From contig CP137671.1 of assembly GCA_037976565.1 (NCBI GenBank), forward strand, positions 27,723,813-27,787,812: a stretch of 64,000 nucleotides of DNA, written 5' to 3'. The stretch comes from Mesocentrotus franciscanus. Taxonomy: Eukaryota > Echinodermata > Echinoidea > Camarodonta > Strongylocentrotidae. Positions 1-13,228 of this stretch are shown here, one piece after another; position 1 is the stretch's first letter, and each line of letters opens with the position of its first letter. The position numbers and the translations under genes were made by a program. The notes beneath the pieces were generated by a model that made no database searches, was not told the DNA's origin, and was given only the letters and a program-made list of their open reading frames with translations.

Positions 1-67
1 TTTTGTAGACTAGAGTGTAATTCCTGTGTCATCATATGTACAACATATTCCTTTTTTTCCTAAATAG

Positions 68-2804
68 GTCATATCAGAAAGTGCAATATCATCAAGCAGC
101 CAAGCCAACCCAAGGTCACACTCTTCTCCTGCGACCGTCCAGTCACCGGCGGTGAATGGCGGGGCGGCATCAAAGGGGAAGCTCCTAGACTTTGATTATC
201 AGCAACATCATGTCGGAGAACACAAGCACTTCAAGCAGTAAGTTATTGCGACTCTGAGCTGTATACAGTGAGCTGCTGAACAAAGACATTTTGACTTGGG
301 AGGGGGTTGGGGTTATGTAAAAAAATACAAGTTCATAATTATAAAAACAAAATCCATATTTTTTACATTTGATATCATTATTAATTCAAATTAATAATAA
401 AAAAGGCATTGAAAGAAGAATAAGAAAAAGAAAATGGTGTGAATGGCGTAAATATTCACAGCTGAATGTTACACTCTATAAAAAAAAAAAAGAAGGAAGA
501 AATGAAGAAAAAAGAAGTGGTGTGATGTGAAAGGGGGGGGGGGGTGGGGTTGTGAATGCATTACAAGAATGGCTTAACGCCTCTACAACCCCATACCTCC
601 ACTTTGTTTTTTTTCTTAAAAAACACCAATCACCTAAAAAAACAAATTTGTGCACAGCTAGAATGTATAAAATCAACCTCAAAATACTTCATCCGGCATC
701 CTGTGGGTTAACTGATAGGGAATATGAAGAAAATAAAGAATAACATAAAACTGCTTACACAGAAACCAAGTCGGACTTTGGTGACATGCAAGCCATACAT
801 TATGAGAGCGTGTACGGGTGCGTCGAGTAGTCTACTACTTTTTTTGTCAATTGAGAGTTTGTTCAAACTTGCAAAACCTCTCTACAGAAGGAATGTTAGA
901 AGCTTATAATTTGAATGTAGTATTGCGACTTGGAACTACTAACATACAGAACAAAATATCATTTCATAATTGGTACACTTTAAAGGTATTACAAAGTTTT
1001 GGTATGGGGTCATTAATTTGGTTCAAATGAACATATTGGAAGCATATGCGATTTTACAATATTCATTGATCCTTGTCGCGGTTGAAATCGAGTCTAAAGT
1101 GATGAAATTGTAAATCATTAACTCTTTATTTTGTATAGCGCCCTCTCAAGACTGATATTACTTTAGCTTTAAAACAATGTTTTTTTTTACTATAATCGAC
1201 CGATATGCTATTCCCGTTTGGAAATTATATATCAGAACTGCATATTCTGAGATTTTCATGGTCGCAGCTACCATGGAATGGCCTTAGACGCTATTTGAAA
1301 TATTTGAAATTTAACGGGAGCATTGGTAAATTTTGATTATTCAATTTGCTTGAAAGCAGAAGTGTTTTAGGAGCTAATTTTTTCAGTGCTTATAATACAT
1401 CCACAGGGGCATCCAAATGTATCAAAAATTTAAAGAATTACTATCCATCCAATTTCAAAATTTCCCAAAACTTTGCATTACCTTTAACTCTGGGTATTTT
1501 GCTTCTATTGTAGGCCATGCATCCTGGTATTTGATTCGTTAGCCGGACCACCTAGGAGAAACGTCATTGCCAAGCTGAGAGAGTGAGTACAAGTCTTCAT
1601 GTTTATTAAAAAAAATATTAGTGTATGCAAATTATGAATAAACTGCATTCATGTCTTTTTTTCTTTCTCTTATATTATTGGTGTTACTAGAATATTCATC
1701 TGTTTGCTGATGCATCTCTTTGAATATTAGTCAAATTTAATTAGCCTCTGCCTCTCTTGGGACATTTCAATTTCATTCCCCCAACTCAACTCAAAGATAA
1801 GATTGATGGGCTAGAATGCAATAAATCTCTGAGAGTAACTAAAGGTATTTCCTTGGGTGAGGTTTTCTCTAATATAAGGCTGTATGCACTTTTAAAACTG
1901 AGTAGCTACTGAATCAATGAAGAGCAAATTGTGAAATTGCTTATATCAATGTATGTGTGAGAGTATTACTTGACTGACGAAAACAAAAAAATACATTTAA
2001 TTTTTTTTTCATTTGATACAGCTACTTGACGATAGAGTGGGAGAAGAGGAAAGAAGGGAAATGTGAGTTCACTACTGCCAACATGAAAGGCATGAATCCA
2101 AAGATACCTCAACAAAACAACTTCAGTGACTGTGGGCTTTACGTCTGCCAATATGTAGAAACTTTCTTTGAGGTAAGAATGAAGATTGGTTGTTGTCAAT
2201 CTACAAGTTTATACCCTATCTCATACATGTATATGAATTAAATGATATATATCTAAATAACAATTGCAGGAAAGTATATATTCTCTGTAGATAATAATAA
2301 TAATAATATTATGGATATTTATATAGCGCTGGTATCCGCCAGGCTCTGACGCTCATGGCGCTGTACATATTACAATCTTGAACATAGCACTTTCTTAACT
2401 AAAGTACAGGTAAACTAAAACAACACAAAGTATAACGCCAAAATTATAATTGTCCTAATCATTGAAAGTTGTCTGTTCATGATAACCCTGAGAAGGTATT
2501 TTGGTTAGCATGTTCGGTATTTTCACTTTATTTTGTAATACACATTTTGAAACGTATATTTCATCGTTTTAACGTATCCTAGTAAGCATGTCCAATTTTT
2601 GCGTTGTTACAATATGAAACATCATTAATGATATGTTCTAACACTGTAGTGCATCCCTTCCTTTTACAGAAGCCAATAAGGAACTACCACTCACCGATGA
2701 GAGGGCTCCAGAACTGGTTCCGGGCGGAAATTGTCGCCAAGAAGCGTCAAGAGATCCGTAACGCCATCCAGGAGCTGCATGAGGCTTACAAAGCCCGGAG
2801 GTGA
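68..2804 (+). CDS. SENP6/SENP7-like SUMO-specific protease, C-terminal exons (5' part outside window)
   Basis: Four exons are visible: 68-237, 1514-1582, 2022-2172 and 2670-2804 (stop TGA 2802-2804). All are flanked by AG acceptors and GT donors (GTAAGT, GTGAGT, GTAAGA), and the phases join without error. The first exon is a Ser/Gln-rich insert. The second reads [11 protein letters not shown], whose Asp matches the catalytic Asp of ULP1 (C48) cysteine peptidases. The third carries [16 protein letters not shown], with the oxyanion Gln and the nucleophile Cys. The last exon gives the C-terminal helices, with the pattern [16 protein letters not shown]. An insert between the His and Asp parts of the core, and the LRDYLTIEW segment, are typical of SENP6/7 rather than SENP1-3/5. 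The family removes SUMO from poly-SUMO chains in the nucleus. The catalytic His lies upstream of the window. SENP6 and SENP7 cannot be told apart here. Confidence 0.9.
2289..2380. repeat. SINE-like tail fragment with (ATA)n and 'tatagcgct' core
   Basis: A run of ATAATAATAATA is followed by TTTATATAGCGCTGGTATCCGCC. The same (ATT/ATA)n plus ATATAGCGCTT arrangement occurs at 34210-34290 and, in the opposite orientation, at 58830-58898. This indicates a dispersed retroposon 3' end. It lies in the last intron of the SENP gene. Confidence 0.55.
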
Positions 2805-3740
2805 CACGACTCCAACGTTTCCTTAGCCTTTCAGCAACCAGGCAAAGTCACCCCTTCATTACCAAGAAACGGGGTAAATAACCCATCTGGAACAAAGCTG
2901 TTGCAGACTTTTGTGCATGTTGAACACCTGTTACGCCATCCAGGAGCTTCATGATGCATACAAAGCAAGGAGTGTGACATGACTCTCATATAGATACACT
3001 TGTCCTTTCATGTACCAGGGAAAGTCACCCCTTCATTACCAAGAACCACTGGAAGTAACCCCTCGACAACCCCTTGAGAAACAGCAAAACAAACCCCGTC
3101 ATTACCAAGAACCAGGGGAACTAACCCCTTCATAACCAAGAACCAGGGAGCTAACCCTTTCTTAACCAAGAACTATGGAAAGTACACTGTAACCCCTTGA
3201 CCGACCCCTTGAGAAAAAGGGAAATAAAACCCTTCATAACCAAGATGACATGGATTTTATACATGGTAAATTCCATACTGCCATCCAGGAGCTTCAGAAG
3301 CTTTACAAAGCAAGATGGTGAAATGACTCCAGGGTACCGTAAACCAGAGAACTAACCCCTTCTTAACCAAGAACCACAAAAATTAACCCCTCAACAACCC
3401 CTTCAGAAACAGGGAAACATCTTAAATATGGTGCCGTGGAATTTTATACATAGTAAAATCCATTCCGCCATCCAGGAGCTTCATGAGTCATAAAAACCAA
3501 GGAGGACCTCAGGTTACCTCAAGTACCAGGAAAACCCACCGCGTCATAACCGAAATGCCATGGACTTTAATAAAAATCTGTAGCGATCCTGTATCATCCA
3601 GGAACTGCATAAGGTGTACAAAGCGAGGAACTGACATGACTCTACCCTACCCTGGGTGCCTTGGGATCAGGGAAAGTCACCCCTTCATAACCAAGAACCA
3701 GGGAAAGTATCCCCTTCAAGAACTGGAGAACCCCTAGAGA
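2760..3740 (+). repeat. Degenerate tandem duplications of the SENP last-exon end plus 3' flank
   Basis: The stretch encoding the last residues and stop of the SENP gene (core GCCATCCAGGAGCTGCATGA, 2763 onward) recurs in diverged form at about 2932, 3279, 3466 and 3590. In most copies it is followed by an ACAAAGC..GGAG..TGACATGACTC segment. Between these copies runs a second repeated phrase, close to AAAGTCACCCCTTCATTACCAAGAAC, seen around 2845, 3025, 3100, 3130 and 3680. The copies are out of frame and have no ORF continuity, so they are probably 3' UTR or flanking tandem duplications rather than alternative C-termini. A candidate polyadenylation hexamer AATAAA lies at about 3223. Confidence 0.8.
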
Positions 3741-6739
3741 ACCAAAGATATTTACCTTTTTACAATTAAGGTGCCATATACCGTTATACACAATATTTCT
3801 GCTTCGGGTACTGATAGAGATTCAATGGATGTGTTCTATGCTATATTTTTTCTATGCGCAACTGGAGAATTTTTGTTCGATGAGCACAATTTAGATAATC
3901 TGAGTTCCAATTGTCAGATGAAAATGCAAATAAGTATTTTTTTGGTTACACTCCATAGTTATAGGCTGATAGAATGTTACATAACATATCAAATCTAAAA
4001 GCTATATACTTTGCGTTAGGGTCAGAATAATATTTATCCCCATACTCAATTGAATTTACCCAGAGTGTATTCATTGATTTTAAATTGTATCATTTTGAGT
4101 TCAATAATAATTAATATTCTTTAAATAAAGGTAACTTTTTTACATTTATGGTTATGAAATTGATTTAAAATGTCAATTTTGGTGCTTAAAGGTAAGAACC
4201 AACATAGTTAGGAGACAATTGATCGATACTTAGCTTAGCTCATTTTCACCTGTTCATGACAAATAATTAGAATGACTTTCATGCTCCAGTATAAATACAA
4301 ACTGAATCATACCTTTTAAATAATTCAAAATTTAATATTTTGGAAATATTGTGCTTCAGGTTACAAATTAATTTTGTCCCCCCCCCCCCTCTTAGAGGTC
4401 TATTGAGGTGGGAAACACTTGATTTTTGTTACTTAAAGACTCCAGATTTACATTCAGATAAGTTTGTATGGTCTGATTTTTCTATTAATTACACCAGTGA
4501 GAATAAGAATTTTTTTCTTCAAGTACAAAAGCTACTGATGATGCTTAGAGATGTGCAGTATTAACTACATGTACAGTACATTCAGCATGCATAATATTAT
4601 TTACAGGGTTAACACAAGTAGGCTACGGGTAGAGAATTTCGTGAAAGTATAGGGAATCCACGGGTTCTCTTTCAAGGACTACAATGTTAATGAAAAGTCA
4701 AGCATTGCCTTGTAAAGTTGATGAATCACAAGTGTGGATAGTACAGTGGAGACTCATTATAAAGAGCTCTGACGTAAGAAGATAACTGATGTAACGAGGT
4801 AATTTTCATGGTCCTGATTTCTGTATTCTAATGAGTTTCCATTGTAATACATGAAGGTTGCTGATGGAGTTCAGTGAGGGTCATGAGGTCGATGGAAAGG
4901 TCATAAGAATCATCGCAATGTATTCCTTGATAGCTAAATTCAGTGTTTGTTGTGATTGAGTTTTATAAACCACATATAGGTATAATAATTATTATAAAAA
5001 AATATTTCTTAAAATTAAGCTGATGAGTTGTACTATACTGAGATTACTTTAATGTTCCCCTTGTTAACATTGCATCGAGGTCATTCTATTATGACAAATG
5101 TATTCAGATGTTAAAATTCCTTGAATTTGTTGCGTTCTACCTTTATGAGAAAAAGTATATGTAAACATGAAAATGTTAATTATTATGGGATGGAGTTTTG
5201 GTGGTGAGCAGAGCAGCCCATTTACTTATTAATATTTTGACATTGAATCAAGAGTATCTCCATGCATTAAAGGGATTTAATTTCAAACTGTTTTTTTCTT
5301 TGTTTTTTCAAAATCTAGGTTTATACTTTTTTGGAAATCCATTCGTAGCTTGAATACACACATACAATGTATTTTTATTTTAGCACATACGTTGCACAAT
5401 ATACATCAGTATAAACCTTATTTATAAAATGGGTTATTTTCTTTGTTGCCAGCACTAAATATTAGATTTAATACATTTATTATGTCTGAATTAAAGTATT
5501 TCATTGCAATTCAATTTCAACTAGGCCTGAGACATTATTTTCTTTTACATGAAACACATGTACAAATGTAAAGATTATTTATTGAAGTATTTGGCAGGGT
5601 GCCCTGTCTGACTGTGAGAGGAGTTACATGTACACAATTAATTCCCAACATTTACAGAAGGAATTGGTAATATGGTCAAAAGAGCTATCTCTATTTTGGC
5701 AGAGTCAAAATGACTACCGGTATAGGCAAATTTATATTATTGTCTTAATTTTGCTAAAATTTCCTTTCAGACTATTAATGGCATGCCAATTGTACTTTTT
5801 GCAATTAGAGTATGATGAAGTTAAAAAAGGAAAAATGAAGGCCAGCATATCATGTACACATTGTTGTTTAATGATTTTTAGAAGTATATGTTATCTTTCT
5901 CATAATGTCCTGGTATGTGTATATAAGTTTGTATGCCCTCTTTCCCGATATGTCACTTGAAAACTTGGAACACTTGGTATTGTCCCAAACTTTAGAACTA
6001 GTCACATGTGTAGGTAGTACTAGAATATTGCTGAAATTGTGAATAACCTACATGTGTATGATATTTTTTAAAGGTCATCTTTCAAATTTTACTTTACAAA
6101 TAAAATGAAAGTGCATGTTATGTTATCAAGAAATGATAGACAAATTGCACATGTGTATATTTATTTTTCAAAAATTATTCTTCTATGTGTATATCTTCCA
6201 GTAAGAATTATTACACAAGAATTGTTAAAAATAGTGAAAATTCAGTTATTTTAAGGCTCAAAGCAAAGTCAAATCAATTAGAAACATTTGCTATCCTTTC
6301 AAAAGACTCCAAAAAACTTTGAACATTCTCCCATGTGTCAGAGAACATATGTTTTTTTTTTTTGAGGGGGCAGTTGTTTGAAACCACCACTATTGAAAAT
6401 ACATGCAATTATTTATAATGTAGATCAGTACCTTATTGCAAAGCTGTGCATTTTGCAAGGAAAAGTAGAGTGTCAGATAATTTTTTTTATATGAGACTTT
6501 TGAGAGATAATTACTGCCAAAAGCACCTACATGTACATGCAGTTTGATATAATAGAAAATGCAAGATACAGTACATCGTACATGTATGTTAAAAAATATT
6601 TTTATCAGAAGTCAAGAATTGAGTAAGTACATCGCATCTCCCCCACCCTTAGGTACAAGCTATTGTGGTAATTGTTCAATTTTTGTTGTATTAAAAATTA
6701 GCATGCTGCTTAGTTCAAGACTAACCAGAGATTTTTAAG
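3741..6739. other. Intergenic, no recognisable gene
   Basis: AT-rich sequence with poly-T and poly-A runs, a C-run at 4379-4389 and scattered ACATGTA palindromes. ORFs here are short, lack known motifs and show no splice-linked partners. I see no gene. Confidence 0.5.
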
Positions 6740-7065
6740 GTTTGATCCTGGATACATGACTTCCCTCATTGAGCAGCGCCCTCTTTGCCTTGGCTTGTGC
6801 TCATTTGGTCCTTCTCTCCAGATACCTATAACACATCTCAAGGGATATGGAGACCGTGCTTTCTCATCGATTGCTCCTCGTTTGTGGAACTCGATTCCTT
6901 CCTCTCTTAGCGAGTATGAAAGTCGAGAACATTTCAAATTATGCCTCAAACCTATTTGGGTAACGGGTAATTGTGAAATGGAAAATACCGACTTCCTTGG
7001 AGAAGCCTGCACCTTTGATTTATTTATTTTATTAAACAGAAATACATGTATAGCTCCCTATTAAT
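6740..7065 (+). mobile_element. LINE (CR1/jockey-like) ORF2 3' end remnant
   Basis: The plus-strand ORF at 6756-7064 carries KGYGDRAFSSIAPRLWNSIP, followed by an SEYESREHFK segment. This matches the C-terminal end of many CR1/jockey-clade non-LTR retrotransposon polyproteins (pattern YGDRAFS..APrLWNsLP...FK..LK). Nothing of the reverse transcriptase itself is left upstream. A CAT/CAC microsatellite follows at 7077-7100. A short 5'-truncated fossil copy is the best reading. Confidence 0.75.
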
Positions 7066-7496
7066 GCTGTGAATCATCACCACCATCACCATCATCATCA
7101 CAATTGCTCCAAGAGTAAAAATGTAGAGCAGGCTAATTTCTTGTAATTGTTAAAAGTTTCCCAAGTTATTGTTGTGAAAGAGTGTTAATCCTGAATGTAA
7201 GTTAATACATGTACATTGTGTAATTATTATAGGCAAATATGTGCTTACATGTATATCTTATAGGTACCTCTTTTCTTCCTAATTCCCAGGTTTCTAGAAG
7301 ATACATTCAAACCATTACAGATTGCACCACCATGTATATGATCACCTCCCTGAATATTTGCCAATTCTGCCTCATATCCTATGACAATCTAATTATTTTA
7401 GTATTTCAGATGATTTTGTACCACTTGTACATGTAGATCCAAAATGAAATTGGCTAGCCCAATTCAGTTATTTATTTTACTCTAAAGGCTCGTTCA

Positions 7497-7655
7497 GGGG
7501 GGCATTTCATCAACATTTGTCCACCGACAACTGTCAGCTCTGACTAAATTTGACCAATCAGAGGCCTGGAAATTAGTCGGTGACAATAAAATTGTCGGTG
7601 AAAATGATATTAGTCGGTGAAAACCACCGACTAATTGTTTCATGAAACGCCCCCC
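7497..7655 (+). mobile_element. 159-bp MITE (family A, GGGGGGCATTTCAT ends)
   Basis: Terminal inverted repeats start GGGGGGCATTTCAT and end ATGAAACGCCCCCC, enclosing repeated CACCGAC/GTCGGTG words that allow a long hairpin. A second copy in the opposite orientation, also 159 bp, interrupts the GPCR exon at 31311-31469. The flanks read TTCA/AGATATG, so the duplication is a single A, or CA if the end is drawn one base shorter. Confidence 0.85.
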
Positions 7656-7745
7656 AGATATGACGTGCCAAAACCACAGCGTTTTTTTCCCCTTGATAAC
7701 GTGATAACGTCGAGTGTAATGCGCTTCCTATTTCTGAATCTTATA

Positions 7746-7946
7746 CTGTAAACGCTGTTATTTTTGCGTGATTAATTTTTCGCGATGAGCGACCCCAAAA
7801 CATATTCGCGGATTCGTAAATTCACGTTGCACGCAATTCAGTCCGACCAAAATACGCATAAGAAGTCATGCTTATATTTTCGCGAGTTCTAATATTCGTG
7901 GACACCGACTTAAGCTCAAAATCCGCGAATATTACCATGTTTACAG
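7746..7946. mobile_element. Mariner/Tc1-type MITE with TA flanks
   Basis: The element begins CTGTAAACGC and ends ATGTTTACAG, with TA on both sides, as expected of the Tc1/mariner superfamily. The interior repeats TTCGCG/CGCGAA words in both orientations. There is no transposase ORF, so it is non-autonomous. Confidence 0.6.
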
Positions 7947-7949
7947 TAT

Positions 7950-10900
7950 CACAGAGCTCAGTGAAAACATGTAAAGTCCTTTTGTTGCAGCAGTTACCAT
8001 TCAATTACACGTAAAAACAAAACAAAATAAGGACAGCATTTTGCAGTGGTTTACCATACCATATCTGAGCAAGCCTTGAGGGTTCTGTCAATCTGTGGGC
8101 AAACACACAAGGAACGATTGTGTTTGGGGTGAATGGGGAAGTGTATTGAAATTGGTTACTTTGAGAAGTTGAGATATGTAATGTTATTGTATTGTATATA
8201 TTCTACATATTGTAAAATAAAACATTTCAGAGAAGATTACACACAAAAAGAGATGAAGCAGAAAATGCAATAAAGACCAGTTTTTGGAAAGAATAGTAAT
8301 GGACTGTATTTTTGTTATTTATGTTCCCCATGTTTTTATTAGGGCCCACTCGTATTAAAAAAAAAAAAGATTACCTGCAATGCTCTGCGAGAGGGCTTTA
8401 CTAACATTTTGTTTTAACCCAGAATTTGTTTTCTACAACACACATGTATTTACACCTTTCCTGTATAATTCTCATTCATGATCATTCATGTGTACGCAAG
8501 TTACTAGTGCAGCTTTATCATGAAACGTTTTGTATTCACCGCCCCTCCCTTCCTAATCTTGCTGTATCTGCCCTGACAAGTGCCCTCTATGGCCCAAATT
8601 CATGGAAGTTTATATTTTAAGGTCCCATGGTTATAGTGTTTAATTCTTTATTACAGAGTACTACATGTACCTCTATGTGCATATCCCTGTCAGAGTACTA
8701 CCTCTATGTGCATATCCCTGTATGTAATGAACATTATTCAACATATGCTAATATACACTTACACATGTATTATAGTTCTCAGTGGATATTTAAACCATGG
8801 TGTAGACCGTGGTTGGAATTTAAAATCTGTCATGTACACGTGTATGTATGTATGTATGTGTGAATGTTTTCGAGTCTTGGGCATTTTTCATCTCTCTTCA
8901 TCTCTTCTCCATCCAGTTTTGATGTATCCTCGTTTGTTGTCTGTATTCATGATCTCTCTTCTGGGCGTTGCAATGCAACATGTCCCATACGACAGGTCTT
9001 TTTTTTCCATGTATGTGATCCAAATAAAAAATATCTTGATATGACCATTTAATAATGTTGGTGATACCAGAAAGAACCAATAATCAGTGGTCATATGAAG
9101 AGATTATTATTTTTTTAAATTAAATAAATGGATCCGGATAAATGTCATATGATGTACGTATTAGGACACATTGCACGGAATCGCCCTTCCTCCAATCTCA
9201 TATTTTTGTTTTTTCTCTCTCTCTCTTTACTTTTATCTCCCTCTCTTGGACCTTTTCATTCTTCATCTCTAAAAAAGTTCCCCTTGTTTGTTTTGAAGAT
9301 TGAATTCCACTCCTTGACAACGACAAGTGTGAAGGGCATAAAAACAGATCCAACAACATTTATAGCACTTATATCCTTGAACTATCTTTTATTAAGACCA
9401 GAACAACACTGGTTTTTCTCTTCACCAGTATTGACTGAGAAGTAACACGGCAAGCACATGCAAAAACTAGCAAAAGACCAAGCATACAATATATACAAAA
9501 TCATGCAATCAATTAAACAAATTGCAGCATTAAAATGACCAGCATATAACATTATAAACCCTGTACGTCCCTATCACTTCCTGTAATGGAGTTTTCCCTA
9601 TTTATTGGATTGGCCAGTAGTTCACCAGACTTCAAATACAAATTATAAATGTTCTTCTCTTACATCTGATCTGCCATTGATTAAAAATAAAACATTGCTT
9701 TAATAGTTTTCTGCAGTAAAGGAAAAATAACTTCTTCAATAAGTAAATTATAGGTTCGTACCATGATAGAACTTCAAAATCATAAATGTACTTTTGCTTC
9801 CCGTCCCCTTTAGGACAAATTTTAGAACTTTGTTTTTAAATAATGCATACTAGTAGTACTTTCAACTTCATTCTCAAAATAAGTTGAGTACTTGTACATG
9901 CATGTAGCAAGGATTTAAAGGGGGAATTCAAAGAAACCTAGTCACCAAGGTCATGTCTTACAAAGAGTTGTAATTGCTCCAAATTGATCGCAACTTGACT
10001 GGAAATTGGTACTTGTATTAATAGCAAATTGCAACGTTGCAATTGTAAGGTGGATGTGTAATCAATTGGGATCAATTAAAATTATTCATAAGACGATGCC
10101 AAGAAATGCACCCATTCATGAACCAAAATATAAACACAATTTAAATAGATAACTTCGCAGACAAAGAGATGATTTTATGTTACTCTCGAGTGACAAGGCT
10201 TGCTAATATGCTTGAACTTTTTAACAAAGAAACACTTATTAATCTCTTTAACATATTCTTTCGAGCAACTGTACATTTCAATATGGATGATTATCTTTCA
10301 TTGTCAGTATCAAAATATAAATATCTACTATCAACTTCTAGCCACTTTGTATCTCATGTTAACTTATTGTCCATTAGGACAATTCGTCGCCCGTCCCGAG
10401 AATTGGTTTAAAACTTAAGACTAATAGAAATGTTATAGTAGAACATGGCCACAAGTTTCTGTCGGAAATAAGTCAGTTTTATACAAGTTTGAGGCGATTT
10501 AGTGCTAACGCCCTTCTGCTTAGCGCATCATTTTTTATCTGAAATTCGAGCTAACGCCCTTCTGCCAGCCAGGCAATGAATTGTAAAATCTTTTTTTAGG
10601 GCTACAGGATATACTAAATGATTTAATCGTTCATTCACTTAACAAGAAGAATCAATAGGCAAGAGAATCAATATGCAAGAGGATCAAATCTTTTAAACTA
10701 TTTTCCAACTATTTTAAAGCTTAATCTTTCAAACTTATCTTTCCAGTTGACCAATAAGAAAAGCTTTACAAGTCTAGATCAAGAAAAAAAAAAAACGTGA
10801 ATGGTAATAGCATTAGAGAAGCTTGCAAATGACATGACTCTTGTATTTATAACTCAAATGTTATGGACACCTACTACAATGTTATGTGAAAAGGCCACAT

Positions 10901-12290
10901 AAATCATTAATGTTTCCATATTTAAAACAATATAAATATACAGCATATTATTCTGGTATTCAAGAGGACATTTGAAATGCCTGCTTGTCTGATTTTGGGG
11001 GATTTCATCACCTGCTTTTGGAAAATAAATATGCCTATTTTATGTAGTGATGAATGTTACCCTGTTCTTTTAATAAAATTGAGATGTGAAAAACATAAAT
11101 TGCTGTAGGAATAAAATCTAAAACTAAATAATAAATAGCAAAAATCCCTCTATGACGTTGATCAATCAGATTATGGGTTGCCTGTACATAGAAGCATAGT
11201 TCCATATGTTAACAGTCACCATGAACATGGGCTGTATTCTGAATATCATTCTTTCTTTTATTCTCATGAGAAGTACATGTAGAAGAATTGTACTTGAAAA
11301 AATAAACTTAAAAAAGTCACAGGTCACCACCTGCATAGACATGAAGAATAATGTATGTGGCTGCATACAAAATCAAGACAGCCTCGCAGTTTCCATATAA
11401 TATGTTACCCCACGCAACTTAGGTATTAATTCAAAAGACCTCTCACTGAGATGAAAGATAATATAGCTTCAAGAAATATCCCTTGTATTCACTTATTGTT
11501 CAATGCACATTCAGTACACATAATCAAGAAAAATGAGTTGTTGTATATACAGGTATATATATATATTATAAATATGTTTCAGTATAACACTATTGGTATA
11601 TATATGCTACATTTATCTCCATTTGAAGATCACTGTTACTTTACAATCATTGGATACCAGTACTTCAGTCGTGTAACACAAAGTTTATTAATTGATTGTC
11701 AAATGATTGTCCATAGCGACCAATTGCAAAACAGCAACCACTTGGTAATTAACTGCATTGTTGTGGCCTAGCTTACAAGGCCCAGAGGCATGATTTGCAC
11801 ATGTGGGGGTCCAAGTATCTTCACTGCAGAGTATATATGCACACAAAAGACCCTGAGATAAAAGTATATGTGCAGGTGTGTACAGGTAGTTTTATTTACT
11901 GTGCCAGGGAATGCATTTTTTTTTAGTGTGCCATGTTTCTTTGAGCTACTTAAATGGTAATCCAATACTATTTGAAATTGTGTGCTCCTGATTTTTTTTC
12001 TACTTTACATTGTACTAGGTTTTTGACATCTACATGTACATGTACATGTAGGTGCATGCACAAATCAAGAAAGGTAAAGGTAGAAATGCAACTATGACTA
12101 ACAATTTCCTGATTTCCATGCATTCAGGGAATCCCATATTTCAGCTTCTACATGTACATGCACATCTCTAATTTTACCCCCGCACTTAAACTTCTCGTAA
12201 ATGTACATGTACTACTGATTACCCCAAAAAAAAAAGAAAAAAAAAAGAAAGAAAAGAAGAAAAAACTAGATGGAACTTCAACTGCGCGCA
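7950..12290. other. Intergenic, no recognisable gene
   Basis: Contains short low-complexity stretches, GTAT repeats near 8840 and an exact alternating (ACATGT)n palindrome at 12031-12050. A phrase GCTAACGCCCTTCTGC is repeated at about 10503 and 10551. Small ORFs show no known domain and no supporting splice structure. Confidence 0.45.
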
Positions 12291-12296
12291 GTCGAT

Positions 12297-13228
12297 GATG
12301 CCTCCGCCATAGAGCAATTTTACAAACCAAAATGGAAGCAATTTTTAAAATTCAAGTTTGATTGTAATCCATCTGTTGGTTCTAATGATAACGCGATCAC
12401 GAGCTATTTTAGGATACATAATGAGCCCTGTGACCTTTGACCTCGTGACCCCAAATCTAATCAGTTCATTGGCTCTGCAAGATACATACATGACCCAAGT
12501 TTGGCGGTAATCCATCAATCGGTTCTTGAGATAATGTGATCACAAGCTATTTTGCATACATAACGAGCCCTGTGACCTTTGACCTCGTGACCCCAAAGTC
12601 TAACCAGTTCATTAGCTCTGCAAGATACATACATAACCCAAGTTTGGCGGTAATCCATCAATCGGTTCTTGAGATAACACGATCACGAGCTATTTTTGCA
12701 TACATAATGAGCCCTGTGACCTTTGACCTTTGACCTCGTGACCCCAAAATCTAATCAGTTCATTAGCTCTGCAAGATACATACATGACCCAAGTTTGGCG
12801 GTAATCCATCAATCGGTTCTTGAGATAACGCGATCACAAGCTATTTTTGCATACACAATGAGCCCTGTGACCTTTGACCTTTGACCTCGTGACCCCAAAA
12901 TCTAATCAGTTCATTAGCTCTGCAAGATACATCCATGACCCAAGTTTGGCGGTAATCCATCAATCGGTTCTTGAGATAACGCGATCACGAGCTATTTTTG
13001 CATACATAATGAGCCTTGTGACCTTTGACCTTGGACCTCGTGACCCCAAAATCTAATCACTTCATTAGCTCTGCAAGATACATACATGACCTGAGTTTGG
13101 CGGTAATCCATCAATTGGTTCTTGAGATAACGCGATCACGAGAACGGGACGTACGTACGGACGTACGTACGGACGGACGGACAACCAGAAAACATAATGC
13201 CTCCGGCTACGTTGTAGCGGAGGCATAA
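12297..13228 (+). mobile_element. Pearl-like (Helentron-type) non-autonomous element with tandem core repeats
   Basis: The outer ends carry ATGCCTCCGC (12298-12307) and its complement GCGGAGGCAT (13218-13227). Between them a unit beginning GATAACGCGATCACGAGC recurs at 12387, 12530, 12673, 12824, 12975 and 13126. The spacing is 143, 143, 151, 151 and 151 bp. Each unit contains GTGACCTTTGACCTCGTGAC and GTTTGGCGGTAATCCATCAA. The last unit runs into an ACGT/ACGG microsatellite (13148-13180) and then a unique 3' end. Core repeats followed by an ACGG-type microsatellite are the layout described for bivalve pearl elements. It encodes no protein; the open frames through the units are by-products of the repeat. 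Confidence 0.75.

Noticed and set aside
12536..13228. Small ORFs with repeated VTFDLVTPKSNQF-type residues
   Set aside because: They are translations of the tandem repeat units of the pearl-like element, not genes.
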